Shown: positions 53,850 through 64,000, counted from the stretch's first letter. The stretch: DNA of 64,000 nucleotides from Argyresthia goedartella (GCA_949825045.1 OX463807.1:34368749-34432748), one strand, 5' to 3'. The notes: generated by a model from the sequence alone, not told the origin. Translations and numbers: made by a program.

Positions 53850-55335
53850 TGCTGTGCCAAGTTTTATCGGTGTTATTCCCGGATTCTGGTTTAGGTTTTG
53901 AAGTTCCAGGCTGCCGATCTGTCCGACTAGTACTAGAAGTACTTGGTTTGACCTGTGGAGGACGTTTAATATTCTTAATAGCTACCCTTGTTTTTCTCTT
54001 CTTTATCTCGACTGGAATAATATTCCTAGATAGTGAGCCTATGACCTTCGCTTTCTCAAAACGGGGTAGATCTTTCGCTTTTCTTGTTCGGGTATTTTTC
54101 ATAAAGATATCATTGCCATCTTTTATTTCAGGTGGGTCCTCACCTCCTCTTTTTTCTCTAACTTTAATCTTATCGTTTTGCAGTTTATCCGATACATATT
54201 CATATAATACTTTTAATCGTTTCCTATGATCTTGAAGTAATTTTTGCATTAGGTTTCGTTCCCTATCTATGTCAAATACATTGTTTGAGTCTGTGTTTCC
54301 AAAAACGATCTCAAAAGGAGTGTAGCTAGTTGCGGAATGGATGGAGTTATTGTACGCCATTGTTGCGTAAGTCATGACAGAAGCGACGTCAAGTTCGCTT
54401 TTCTCATACTTAGCTAAGCGATAAATCTCAATGATTGTTGAGTGGAAACGCTCTACTATTGCCATTGAACTGGGATTATTTGGGGTGCCAATATGTAAAT
54501 CTATTTTGTATAGATTTAATAGTTCCTTAATCAATTCATTGTTGAACTCGGTTCCAGAATCGCCATTTATTTTCTTTGGTAAGCCGTACATACTGAAGTA
54601 CTTGATAAGAGCTTGTACTACTTCTGGTGTGCTACGATTTGGGATATTAATAGCTTGTCCTAGCTTACTAAATGCATCGACTATTGTTAAGTGGTATTTC
54701 CCTTCGATATAAAGAAGGTCCATAAAAACTTCCTGAAATGGTGCATTTTGAGTTTGAGTTAATTGTATACTTGGTTTTACGGGTTTCCTTTCATACTTCA
54801 TTCTTTTGCACTGTTCACACGAGTTAATTATAGCTGTAACTGTTTCTTTCATGTTCGGCCACCAATAATGTCGTTTGATTTTCGTCAATGTTTCGTTAAT
54901 ACCCCTATGACATGTTTTACCTTCGTGGTACTTTAGAATAACCTGACGTTGATCTTCTTCTGACTCTGACAGATTTACCGCACGCTCGGTGCATTCGGTC
55001 AAATTTAGTGTCCCTTTCTTGTATAATCTTGTGATAACATTTGAGAATGTTGTCCTAAATATCGGGTCTTCGAAATAAATGAAATATTTGTGTTTAGTAT
55101 CTACATATTCTTTAAAAAAATCTTTCACTAACTTTTCATTATTGACGGGCATAAAGACTTCTAAAATTCTTTGTTTATTATTAGAGATATTGTTTACGGA
55201 GAAATTATCCCTAAACCACGTGTGTACTATTATTTGTTTCGGTTTGCAATCAATTGCCTCATTAAGAATAGGGATTCCTTCGTGTTCCCTATTAGAGATT
55301 GAGTTTGTAGTTGCCCCATCATCTGAATCTGAAAT
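53836..55335 (-). pseudogene. Element J integrase (and spacer)
   Basis: The frame runs unbroken from just after the stop at 55336 to 53836; an internal Met is at 55152. The integrase has HEGKTCHRG with CEQCKRMK as HHCC finger (about residue 75-115 of the Met form), catalytic FMDLLYI, NGDSGTEF, and Glu in MAIVERFHS. The C-terminal part is basic and ends Ser/Thr-rich. Catalytic acids are in place. It shares its frame with the RT parts upstream. Confidence 0.9.
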
Positions 55336-56514
55336 TTATATGATCTCCATTTTGTCACTTTCGGAGCCAGAAAAATCTATCGCTTGTGTTTTAACACTCT
55401 CAGTATCTGAAATATCCATTATTTCTACCTGTGGTCTAGGCTTTCTAACGGTCACATTTCGTTCCAATTCTTCAATAATTTCCTGGACACGGTTCTCGTC
55501 TGCATCTACATTTACTAAAATTGAATCTAAGTCGTCCTCTAATGCGTTAATCCTAACTCGAGAAAGGGCGTCAGCATTAGTATTTTGCTGCCCTTTCTTA
55601 TACTTAATCTCGAAATCGTACTCTTCTAATCGTAGGCGCCAACGTGTGAGTTTGCTGTTTGGCTCTTTGAGTGAATACAACCATGCCAAAGGTCTGTGGT
55701 CAGTGTAAATAACAAACTCCTTACCGTAAAGATACGGTCTAAAATGTTTTACGGCCCATACTACCGCCAAAAGTTCTTTTTCGATCGTACTATATCTACT
55801 CTCTGTATCGCTTAACGTCCTACTAGCATATGCTATAGGTTTGTCTGAACCTATAGTGCCTTGTGAAAGGACAGCCCCGATAGTAAAGTTGGATGCATCG
55901 GTGGTCACTACAAATGGTTTTTCGAAATCTGGAAACTGTAAAAGAGGTGCGTTTGTTAGCAGCTTCTTACAAGTTTCAAAACTATTTATGTAGTCTTCAT
56001 TTAACACGATCTTTTTCCCTTTCTTTAAACATGCCGTGAGTGGTCTCGGGATTTTCGCAAAATCTTTGATAAACTTCCTGTAGTAACCTATCAGCCCTAG
56101 AAAACTTTTAATTTCTGTAGCTGTTTGGGGAATTGGATACTTAAGTACTGCTTCTATTTTGTCGTTATTTGGTTTAAGACCCTCGTTCGTGATTGTGTGT
56201 CCTAAATACAAGACTTCTTTCCTAAGGAAGTGAGATTTATCTAACTGAATTTTCAAGTTAGTCTGGCGGAATCTATCAAAAACAGCTTTTAATTTCTCTA
56301 TGTGTTCTGGCAAGCTTTTTGAAAAGATAATGACGTCATCAAGGTAAACAAGGCAATGCAAACCTTGTAACCCTCTTAAAACGTTGTCCATTGCTCGCTG
56401 AAAGGTCGCAGGAGCAGTTTTAAGCCCAAACGGCATTCTATTGAATTCGTAATGCCCGAATGGTGTGCTGAAAGCGGTTTTTGATTTATCTTCCTCTTCT
56501 ACTTCTATCTGATG
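55336..56514 (-). pseudogene. Element J RT palm/thumb and RNase H
   Basis: Between the in-frame stops at 56515-56517 and 55336-55338. RT with MPFGLKTAPATFQRAMDN, catalytic YLDDVIIF, 'LGHTITNEGLKP' and 'GYYRKFIKDFAKI'. RNase H with TTDASNFTIGAVLSQ, 'ESRYSTIEKELLAVVW', 'TDHRPL' and NADALSR at its end. Same frame throughout. Confidence 0.92.
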
Positions 56515-57708
56515 TTATCCGCTCGCGAGATCTAGCGTAGTGAAATACATACTCTTCCCAAGCATGTCAAAAAGATCATTGATGTTTGGTAAAGGGTATT
56601 TGTCATCAGTAGTGATATCGTTTAAACGCCTATAATCGACTACCATTCTCCACTTTTGTTCCCCTGATGCATCCAACTTTTTGGGCACCAGGTGTACTGG
56701 GGCGCTCCAAGGCGAGTGTGATTCTTGCACAATATTATCTCGTAGCATTTTTCCTACTTGTCTTTTTATCTCTTGTGTCTGGACTGGGGGTAGTCTGTGT
56801 GCCTTTAAATTAATTGGATCCTCGTTTTTTGTTCTGATTTTATGTTTCACCTGATTACTAAAAGACAGAGGTATGTCTTCACAATAGAATATGTCTTTAT
56901 ATTCTCTACAAGTTTGATCTATCATCATTCTTTCTTCCTCGTTCATATGGTCTAACCTAAGCTTACTATCTAAATTATCGTCTAGTAATCTCTCGACGTC
57001 CTGATAGCTTCCTGTTGGATTCAGAGATGTTGAGTTGACGTTGTGTGATTGTTGTTGAAATAACTCTATCTTGAACGGGGCCGTAACTGTTATTTTTTGA
57101 AGTAAATCGGTTGTATTTTGAATTACTGTCGTTGCGTAACCGTTAGCACATTTTACTATAGCGGCCGGCATTCTAACTCCATTATTGAATTGGGTATAAT
57201 TTAGAATACCCTCTCCGTTTAACAAGTTGACTGGTAATTTGACTCTCATTTCGCATCGAGGAGGTAGGTTATACATCTCTCTCGTGGGTGGCGAGTAAAT
57301 GATAGGTATTTTACTAGAGTCCGTGAACAAAGTTTGAGATTTCATGTCGATCTTGGCATTGAGTTGTTTCAATAAATCACTTCCTATTAGACCATCGTAC
57401 CGTTCATCAACCGAATAAATACAAAACTTATGTTTATGGCTGCATTTAAATATCTTTGGCAAGTCAATGTAGGCTACCTCACTGTGTTTGCTTGATGCGT
57501 GGGTGCTAATGACTTCGAAAGACTATTTCTGCTTATAACTTGCGTAAAATATTACGCAAGATCATTTATTAGTCCGAAAGTGGCAAACGAATATTTGCCA
57601 CTTTCGGACTAATAAATGATCGAGTGCTGCCCGTATCTATCATAAAAACGGCATCTAGTTCTGGTATGCGAATATGAGGCAAGTTCAAAAGCTTATGACA
57701 ATTAAGTT
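56515..57708 (-). pseudogene. Element J protease and RT start, with fold-back
   Basis: The protease begins in the frame after gag, with the IDTGS active site near 57630-57645. It is then disrupted by two hairpins at 57539-57621, after which the frame from 57462 resumes ('VDERYDGLIGSDLLKQL'). The RT start ('HSPWSAPVHLVPKKLD', 'MVVDYRRLND', 'TLDLASG') ends at a TAA (56515-56517). Confidence 0.85.
57539..57621. repeat. Two perfect hairpins in element J protease
   Basis: First: CTTGCGTAA, loop AATA, TTACGCAAG (57539-57560). Second: 28-bp arms 57560-57587 and 57594-57621 with loop CGAATA; the first arm starts GATCATTTATTAGTCCG. Both break a coding region that should be continuous and are therefore secondary insertions copied from neighbouring sequence. 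Confidence 0.9.
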
Positions 57709-58830
57709 TTATACGTTCCCTATCTCGGAGGCTTCCGTATAAAAATTTCTAACCGGCTCACTGTACGAGACAGAATTTTGACTGTCTTTCGTACATTGTT
57801 GCGAGTTACACGGTTGAACATCGTTATTATTTTCTGTGTAATTAACACGTCTAGAACTCGCTGTTCGCATCGTAACATCGGTGTTTGACCCCGAAGGTAT
57901 AGGTGACACATGATATTGCATCGGAGCATTGTCCGCATAGTGCTGACGCTGCGCTTGTACCGTCGGTGGCACTGACTTGTTAAAACGCGGCGAATTATTA
58001 TAAGTGTTATCGTTAAATCTATTATTAGCCTGCTGCTGTCTATTGTTTTTAAATTGGAATGAATTATTTGTCGAGTTCTGCGCACTGTTTTGCATGTGAG
58101 TAGATGCATTATTAGGTGCATGTGCACCTGGTACTCGTTGTGAGTTGTCGTACCGTGGAGGGTTATATTGAGCGGATTGATTTGGCCTTACTGATTGATT
58201 GCTACTTGAACTGTTATTGGGTCCATTCCTGTTTGGATTGAATCGCGGACCGTTCTTTGCATCGTAAACTGTTTGGAAGTTTTGTTCCTCCAATACCACT
58301 TTCAAAGCATCCTCCAGGGTAGTAACATTTCGCAAGCGTACTAGCCTAACTAAGTAAGCCGGCAAATTGAAAAGAAAAACATTCAGCGACATATTATCGT
58401 AAATGTGGTGTTTAGCTTGGCGTAAATTCACGTCACTGATGGTTTCATTAATCTTCGCGAATAATATACTTCTCAAATGTTGGATTCTGTGACAAAGATC
58501 GCAATAACCTTCGTTTCTATTTCGTTTTAATGCTTCCAGTTCCATGGCCAAACATTCTTCGGACCTTGGATCGCCGAAGTTTTGGCCCAATAAATGTTTT
58601 AACTCATCCCATGTATTAATGCTTTCTCGTTCCCCAACTAGTTTAGCTGCTTCCCCCGAAAGCCTACTAGTAATAACATGGAACAAGTACTCGTTTTGCA
58701 AATTTCCCCCTTGGAAAGTGTTTAGGATGTAATCGCATTTCTTAACAAACAGTGGTAATAATCTGGAGTCCCCATCGAATACTGGAATGATCTTGACCAT
58801 TTCCATGGGTACTCTCACAATATTATCCAT
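57709..58830 (-). CDS. Element J Gag
   Basis: 373 residues, the usual errantivirus Gag size. An N-terminal helical domain ('MVKIIPVFDGDSRLLPLFVK', 'LNTFQGGNL', 'INTWDELKHLLGQNFGD') is followed by an Asn/Gln/Pro-rich C-terminus with no CCHC knuckle. Stop at 57709, then the protease in another frame. The open frame suggests it could be translated. Confidence 0.88.
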   Translation of the reverse strand: MDNIVRVPMEMVKIIPVFDGDSRLLPLFVKKCDYILNTFQGGNLQNEYLFHVITSRLSGEAAKLVGERESINTWDELKHLLGQNFGDPRSEECLAMELEALKRNRNEGYCDLCHRIQHLRSILFAKINETISDVNLRQAKHHIYDNMSLNVFLFNLPAYLVRLVRLRNVTTLEDALKVVLEEQNFQTVYDAKNGPRFNPNRNGPNNSSSSNQSVRPNQSAQYNPPRYDNSQRVPGAHAPNNASTHMQNSAQNSTNNSFQFKNNRQQQANNRFNDNTYNNSPRFNKSVPPTVQAQRQHYADNAPMQYHVSPIPSGSNTDVTMRTASSRRVNYTENNNDVQPCNSQQCTKDSQNSVSYSEPVRNFYTEASEIGNV

Positions 58831-59290
58831 CTTGAACGATGAGAAAAAAAAAACCTATCAAAACTAAAGACTTCTAAAATTGACTACTAACACTATCTAA
58901 ATTGTTATTCGAGAAAATGTGAATTCCCAAATAACAGCCTACCTACACGACTTTGTTATGACGTTTTCTAATTCCTAACAACACGTATAAATATTATGAA
59001 TGGAAGGAAATACGGAATGATAAGGAATGGTGAAAAGGTGTACTCACAATCCCGTCGCTCCCATGTCTTTTCGGAATATTGCTTGTTTGCCGAAGTGTCC
59101 TCTGGTCCTGATCCTCTCCTGGCCTGGTCCTGGTCCGATGTTTGGTCCTGGTCCTGGTCCTGGTCTCGTTCCTGTGACGTCGCCGCTTGACTCCTCAGGA
59201 ACTACGTTCGCCTCTTCTTAATATATTTATTTGTTCGGTAGATTCAACTTAACCGTAGAAACGGACGATGAATATGGATTCAACTGTTGA
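58831..59290 (-). other. Element J 5' leader
   Basis: Non-coding minus-strand leader between the primer-binding site and gag. On the plus strand a 'CCTGGTCCTGGTCC' tandem run lies at 59120-59165. The plus-strand ORFs here follow that repeat and are not genes. Confidence 0.6.
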
Positions 59291-59310
59291 AATCCTACCG
59301 GCTGCGCCAA
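59291..59310 (-). other. Primer-binding site of element J (tRNA-Ser type)
   Basis: Minus strand TTGGCGCAGCCGGTAGGATT, five bases inside the 5' LTR end. It is close to the tRNA-Ser-type site (TGGCGCAGTCGGTAGGAT) known from gypsy-group errantiviruses. Confidence 0.85.
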
Positions 59311-59315
59311 TTAAG

Positions 59316-59531
59316 TTGGATGTGGCGGAGGAATTAATAAAAATAATTTATTTAAACGGACAGAGTTTCCACTAGGTTTATTAAGACAATAATAATTAAA
59401 TCTAAAATACAATGATATTTATATCTAAAATAGTGAAGCGTTGACAATTTAGATTATGACGTACGTTCTACATTTTAGGATGATGACTTAGTGCTGACGA
59501 ATGATAATTGTAAGGGTTGCTCAACTTAACA
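59316..59531 (-). repeat. 5' LTR of element J
   Basis: 216 bp; differs from the 3' LTR by about three substitutions and one missing C (CAACTTAAC against CAACCTTAAC). Adjoins E2 sequence GGCGCGATTT on the right. Confidence 0.88.
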
Positions 59532-59935
59532 GGCGCGATTTATGTAGTACATTGACATTACCTGAGATAGATGTGCGTATTGGGAATATTGTTGTAAGGA
59601 GTTTGATTGATTCGGGCAGCGAAATCAGTGTAATAAGTCGGAGAGTGTACGATGAAGTATGCAGGCAATTGGGAAAACCGACGGAAATACCGATTCCAAG
59701 TTTGAGAATCACAGGTGCATTTGGGGTCAGTAAGGAAAAGGTTGATAAATTAGTAACGTTACCATTAACAATAGGTGAATGCGTTATCGATACTCCAATG
59801 CTAGTATTAACAAGGGTGCCTAAAGATTTTATTCTAGGGTTTGATTTTATACAACAGACGCGAGCCAGTTTAATGTGTGAGGGTAATAAGAGGCTAATTA
59901 TACGAAGCGCCGGGCGGATGTCTGAAATACCATAA
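59532..59935 (+). pseudogene. Gypsy E2 protease
   Basis: Resumes E2 after element J. Protease core LIDSGSEISVISRRVYDE as in E1, without the E1 9-base insertion. Ends at TAA (59933-59935) where E1 has TTA (Leu), an E2-specific nonsense change. The frame then continues directly into the Pol start. Confidence 0.85.
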
Positions 59936-60850
59936 GGTACTGGTCCTAGTCAGGATTCTTGCTGTTGTACAATGGAAGTACAGAACCAAGATACCAGTAG
60001 AAATATGATAGAGGAATATGTGAATAATTCATCAATACCTGTTGAACACAAAACAAAGTTATTGCCGGTGTTGAATAAACATGCAAAGTTGTTTAGCGAT
60101 AGGGTAGGTCGGACAAATAAATATATACATGAGATAAAAATGAGAGATGAAACGCCTTTCGTAAAACGAAGCTATCCCATACCGTTCGCATATCGCGATA
60201 AAGTAACAAAACGATTGGATGAAATGGAACAGATAGGTATTATTAGCAGGCAATCTACGGATTTCAGCAGTCCATTGACTTGTGCACTAAAGAAGTCAGG
60301 GGAGGTCCGTATATTGCTAGATGCACGACAATTAAACACGGGAATGGTTGGGGAAGTTGAAACTACACCTTTAATGAGTGAGATATTGCAATCGGGGCGC
60401 CGAATAAACTACATAGGGGTTATTGATATCAAAGATGCGTATTTTTCTATACCATTATCAGACGAATCTAAACGATACACGGGTTTTGTATATCAAGGCA
60501 GAAGTTATGTTTACAACGTTTTACCTCAGGGGTTGAAAACCAGTGTGGGTTCATTTTCGAGGGCGATGGACTTAATTTTAGGGCCAGAGGTTAGGTCATA
60601 TTGTTTAAATTTTGTTGACGATTTGGCGATTTTAACTGAGGGTGACTTCGATCAGCATTTGTCTCAAGTGGACACGGTTCTGAGTAAATTGAAAGACGCG
60701 GGCTTCACATGCAAACTAAAAAAATGCGAGTTCGTACAAAAAAGGTCAAGTTATTGGGGCATATTTTGTCTACACAAGGTTTGCAAATGGACCCGGACAA
60801 AATTGAAACACTTAAATTATATCCGTCACCCAGAACTATCAGGCAATTGA
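59936..60850 (+). pseudogene. Gypsy E2 RT, N-terminal part
   Basis: In frame with the protease; the Met-started ORF begins at 59972 and shows that protease and Pol form one frame in the ancestral element. RT with FVDDLAIL at about 60618. It leaves the frame at about 60740, where E2 has six A instead of the seven in E1. Confidence 0.88.
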
Positions 60851-62754
60851 GGGCGTTTTTGGGGTTCATGAATTACTTTAGGAGGTTTATAAAAAATTTT
60901 GGAACGTTAACACAGCCCTTGTACAATTTATTACGGTCTGGAGTCAAGTTCGTCTGGAGTGCGCAGGTGCAGAGCGCTTTTGACGAGATAAAAAACCAAT
61001 TCTCAGGAAGTATAATATTGAGTCAGCCATTGGCGGGAAAAACATATTATGTTCAATGTGACGCCAGCGCTATAGGAACCAATTCCTATAGCGCTGGCTG
61101 GCTGGGCTATGTTTATCAATTAGATGATTTGGGCCAGGAACGAATTATAGGGTTTTGTTCGCAGGCATTTAAGGGAGCTCAAACGAGATGGGCTGTCAGC
61201 GAACAGGAAATGTATGCAGTTATATACACTTTAAAGCGATTTGAGATATATTTGCGGGGAGAAAAAGTTATTATTAGAACTGATCATAAAAATTTGACGT
61301 TCATTAAGTCGTGGACTTTATTGGGGACACGCGTAACTAGGTGGGTTATGTTTTTAGAGCAATTCGATTACGACATAGAATTTGTGCGAGGGACTGATAA
61401 TCAAATTGCCGACACGCTAAGCAGGCAAATAACGGGACCTGGAGGTATGATTGACAGTATAACTGTTCAGCCGAGAATATTCTGGTTTCAGGCATCGAAT
61501 ACCGCAAGTGTTATTTCGAGTTTACGGGATATTGCGAGATTACAAAGCGAAGATGAGCGGTTAAATCGAATTAGCGGTTGTATCAGACGTAGGGTTGTAG
61601 ATACGGAGACGAGAGGGTTTGAAAATTACAAGCTAGTAGGTGATACGTTATATTTTCACGTGCCGAAGCGGAACGTACAGTTGCTAGTAATTCCGAAATC
61701 ACTACAGGAGGAACTAATTTTACACATACATGAAGAAATAGGTCACTACGGCAGATATAAAATATTAGCACTGATGAAGGACAGATATTATTTTCTTCAT
61801 ATGAGTAGGGTGATTAGCACGGTGATAAGAAGTTGTGACATATGTCAAAAGGTCAAACCAAGTACTAACAATACCGTTGGTCCTTGTACACCGGTGTTGG
61901 CGGAAAAGTTGGGTGAGAAAGTTTTCTCGAACCTTTATGGGCCATTGCCCGTAGGTAAATTCGGATATCAATATATATATGTGATTCAAGACGTGTACAG
62001 TAAAGTAATAAAATTATTTCCAATGCGAAAAGCGACAGGTAGGAGCGTGCTCGCTTGTACAAAGAGATTTCATAGGGAAATACCTATCGAAACTATAATT
62101 ACGGACTCAGGACCACAGTTCATATCGAAAGTTTGGGAATTTGGTCTCAAACAGCTAGGGATTCGGGTCACTCATACGTCGGTGTATTGTCCAAATTCTA
62201 ATAGCGTAGAAAGAGTGAATCGCGAGCTAGGTCGACTAATTAGAACTTATTGCGGCGGAAGTAATCGTAGTTGGGTCGACGTGTTACCGGACATTCAGAA
62301 TTGCTATAATAATATCGAACACACAAGCACAGGCTTTGCGCCTAATGAGTTAGCGTTTGGTAGGCGGGAACCGTTAACTATTGACAAGGAATTAGGCGAT
62401 GAATGGTTATTAGGTCATAGTGTGCGAGATACGGAACAGGTGCGGAATGTAGCGAAAGAAAACTCTAAAAGTTCTAGTGAACGACGTAAGCGACAGGCAG
62501 ACAAACGGCGTAAGTTAGAAGTCTATCGTATAGGTGATTATGTGAAACGTGAGACTTTTGTGCGTTCAAATAAAGAACATAAAATCATGCGGAAATTTTC
62601 ATTGTTGTATAAAGGGCCTTATGTTATTTCGGCAGTGGTATATCCGAACTGTTATAATTTAGTAGATCCGGTTTCAAATGAGATATTGGGTAACTTCAAT
62701 ACTATAAATATAGCCAGGTATTATGTGAGGACGAATAAGGGCGTAGATAAATAA
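60709..62754 (+). pseudogene. Gypsy E2 RT/RNase H and integrase
   Basis: 681 codons in the frame entered after the one-base loss; the first ~12 codons are out of frame, then RT thumb ('MNYFRRFIKNFGTLTQPLYN'), RNase H and integrase continue to the natural end. Two notable changes: a seven-residue insertion in RNase H (61079-61099; fold-back), right after CDASAIG, and Asn at the first integrase catalytic position (AAC 61930-61932) exactly as in E1. The C-terminal tail is intact, unlike E1. Confidence 0.9.
61063..61098. repeat. Perfect hairpin in E2 RNase H, absent from E1
   Basis: Arms 61063-61078 (GCCAGCGCTATAGGAA) and 61083-61098, loop CCAA. E1 has GCCAGCGCTATAGGAATTGG at 39564-39583; E2 instead continues with the reverse complement of exactly those 20 bases. 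Net gain is 21 bases, frame kept. Confidence 0.92.
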
Positions 62755-63098
62755 GATAGTGAATAAAAGTTATATAATTAAGCTGTAAGCTGTAAATTTG
62801 AGTAACTACTTTGTAGATTTAAGGATCTTGCATGGTTTATAGTAATACGACTTAGGATAAGTTGCGGGTAAGCGAGGTTGTATAGTTAAATAGATAAATA
62901 AGATAAGACAGGAGAGAGTTCAATCGAGTTGTGTAAATATTATATACATAATTGACAGGTTCATCGGTCTGTGTACATGATTTGAGATGTCCGTACATAT
63001 AGAGTAGATATGGACAAAGCATGGGTAGCATAGTGGTAATGAGATCCTTGCGCCATGTTTAACTGAGATAAACAGTGTTTCAGGGTCTGGGAGGGGGC
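62755..63098 (+). other. E2 3' UTR and polypurine tract
   Basis: No gene. The integrase stop is followed by AT-rich sequence, the region where element I is inserted in E1 (about 62942), and GGGAGGGGG (63089-63097) before LTR 3. E1 has extra A-rich sequence (41322-41367) that is absent here. Confidence 0.75.
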
Positions 63099-64000
63099 TG
63101 TAATGGTACACGAGAGTCGGTACATTTTATACTTCATTTTGCGTGACAGAGGGCTAGCCCATCGCCGCGCTGTATTTGAATCCAGCGAGTCGATTCATTT
63201 AACGATTGGGTTTTTGAGTAGCTCAGGGTAAGTCAGCAAAAAACAATGAGCCGTCGCGTGGGATGGTTCGAGGAAGGTTACAGGTCAGGTTTTTTTTGTC
63301 GCATTCCTGCGAGATGTGTAGGGATCAGAGCCTAATTGGCTGCGCGCTGAATAAATTATGAATAACTAAATAATGAAAGGTTATTATGGAACGATACGGA
63401 GAAAGCTATTATGTTGATTGCAAATATACAATTGCGTTTGAGGTATGAGATGGTGAGTTTGACACGACTAGTATGAATAGCATTCTAGTGGTCTTTGTCC
63501 AGCGCGCTAGCGGTCGGGAAGGCTTAATTAATCGCAACAAGCTTTTATGGTCAGCGATCAACAGAGTTTGTGTATCGGCCATACCGAATGTCTTGAGTGA
63601 TAACCTACGGTTGATCATAGTGAATATGCGTACACACAATTTGTAGAACGGCGGATCTGCATGGCATGGTTGAAATTAGACCCTGTGTAGTTAGTGATAA
63701 GAAGCTTCGCTTGGGCAGAGCGTGTTCGCAAAGGACGCCATTTTTTTTCAGACATGTGGGGACTATAAATACGATTGCGGGGGAAGGGAGAGCATTCAGT
63801 CTCAGCGTCTAGCTACTGTGACAGTCGTCTTTCACGATTCCAAACAGTTTTGGTCTGCCGTCTTACGCGTCTGAAATATACGAATTGTGATTGCGAAGTT
63901 TTAGTGGTTTTTCGTGAGTGTCTGAAGCGCCGAGATATACCTCGGTTCCTATCCTTTATATCAACCTACCCCAAATTCCAAAACTATCCTTGGGTCGTTA
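63099..64000 (+). repeat. LTR 3 (3' LTR of E2), truncated by the window
   Basis: Starts TGTAATGG. Matches LTR 2 closely to the last base, proving the LTR is at least 902 bp. TATA box and initiator lie at 63764-63802. Confidence 0.9.

Larger units (their letters stand above)
52065..59531 (-). mobile_element. Errantivirus-like gypsy element J (env-bearing), in E2
   Basis: 7467 bp with LTRs of 217 and 216 bp (52065-52281, 59316-59531) differing by about four changes. The LTR begins TGTTAAG on the minus strand after the polypurine tract AAGGGGGGAGG. A Ser-tRNA-type primer-binding site follows the 5' LTR. Interior order on the minus strand: gag, protease-RT-RNase H-integrase, env. In-frame stops at 56515 and 55336 and a fold-back at about 57540-57621 break Pol. 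E1 shows the empty site (GAGTGTGGGCGCG), and the two E2 flanks join to it exactly, so no target duplication is visible. Confidence 0.92.

Noticed and set aside
55079..55708. 209-codon plus-strand ORF
   Set aside because: Antisense shadow of element J Pol.
59027..59221. Plus-strand ORF with Gly/Pro repeats
   Set aside because: Translation of the CCTGGT tandem in the element J leader; no gene.
34250..64000. Two independent neighbouring insertions of the same gypsy family
   Set aside because: A single LTR (48348-) sits directly between both interiors with a polypurine tract on its left and the E2 leader on its right; independent insertions would leave two LTRs there.

Overview
The window looks like nuclear DNA of an insect, most likely a moth or butterfly. 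This is inferred from the mixture of mobile elements (BEL/Pao, several Ty3/gypsy lineages including an env-bearing errantivirus-like element, RTE-like and Jockey-like non-LTR fragments, tRNA-derived SINEs), AT-rich spacers, spliceosomal exon borders (GT...AG) and an interspersed repeat ending in a 'GACTCGCACTTGGCCGG' motif that I associate with lepidopteran genomes. There is no bacterial gene organisation. No species can be named from sequence alone.

Layout. 1-3170: old debris, namely a reversed gypsy LTR remnant (1-765), a decayed BEL/Pao integrase end with probable LTR (925-2450), and short tandem and fold-back repeats. 3166-9652: a complete, apparently intact BEL/Pao retrotransposon on the minus strand with identical-looking 175-bp LTRs, a CTAAA target duplication and a 1734-residue polyprotein. 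9653-17500: repeat-rich spacer with two copies of one SINE in opposite orientation, a MITE with ~100-bp inverted ends, a pair of nested inverted-repeat elements and a non-LTR 3' fragment. 17502-27139: five well-phased exons of the only clear host gene, probably the 5' part of an IQCA1/DRC11-like ciliary protein gene; its 8.3-kb intron 3 holds a THAP-domain exon fragment, two non-LTR fragments, a second retroelement-type fragment and a decayed RTE-like element.

27220-34249: a Jockey-like endonuclease fragment split by a 5976-bp DNA transposon (28027-34002) with ~125-bp inverted ends and a 3-bp TCG duplication. It encodes, over four broken reading frames, duplicated zinc-binding modules, a putative DDE core, an XPG/FEN-like nuclease and a cysteine-rich C-terminus. 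This resembles the Academ superfamily and is the most interesting system here.

34250-64000: a tandem gypsy array, LTR-internal-LTR-internal-LTR, whose two internal regions (E1 and E2) are nearly identical. E1 is interrupted in its 3' UTR by a minus-strand gypsy element (I, 41475-48191, identical-looking 891-bp LTRs). E2 is interrupted between gag and protease by a minus-strand env-bearing gypsy element (J, 52065-59531). Every gypsy copy carries at least one coding lesion, and E1 and E2 share an Asp-to-Asn change at the first integrase catalytic position.

A recurring theme is the fold-back insertion: short perfect inverted repeats where a homologous copy has none. Comparing E1 with E2 shows directly that some of these arose by copying the opposite strand in place.
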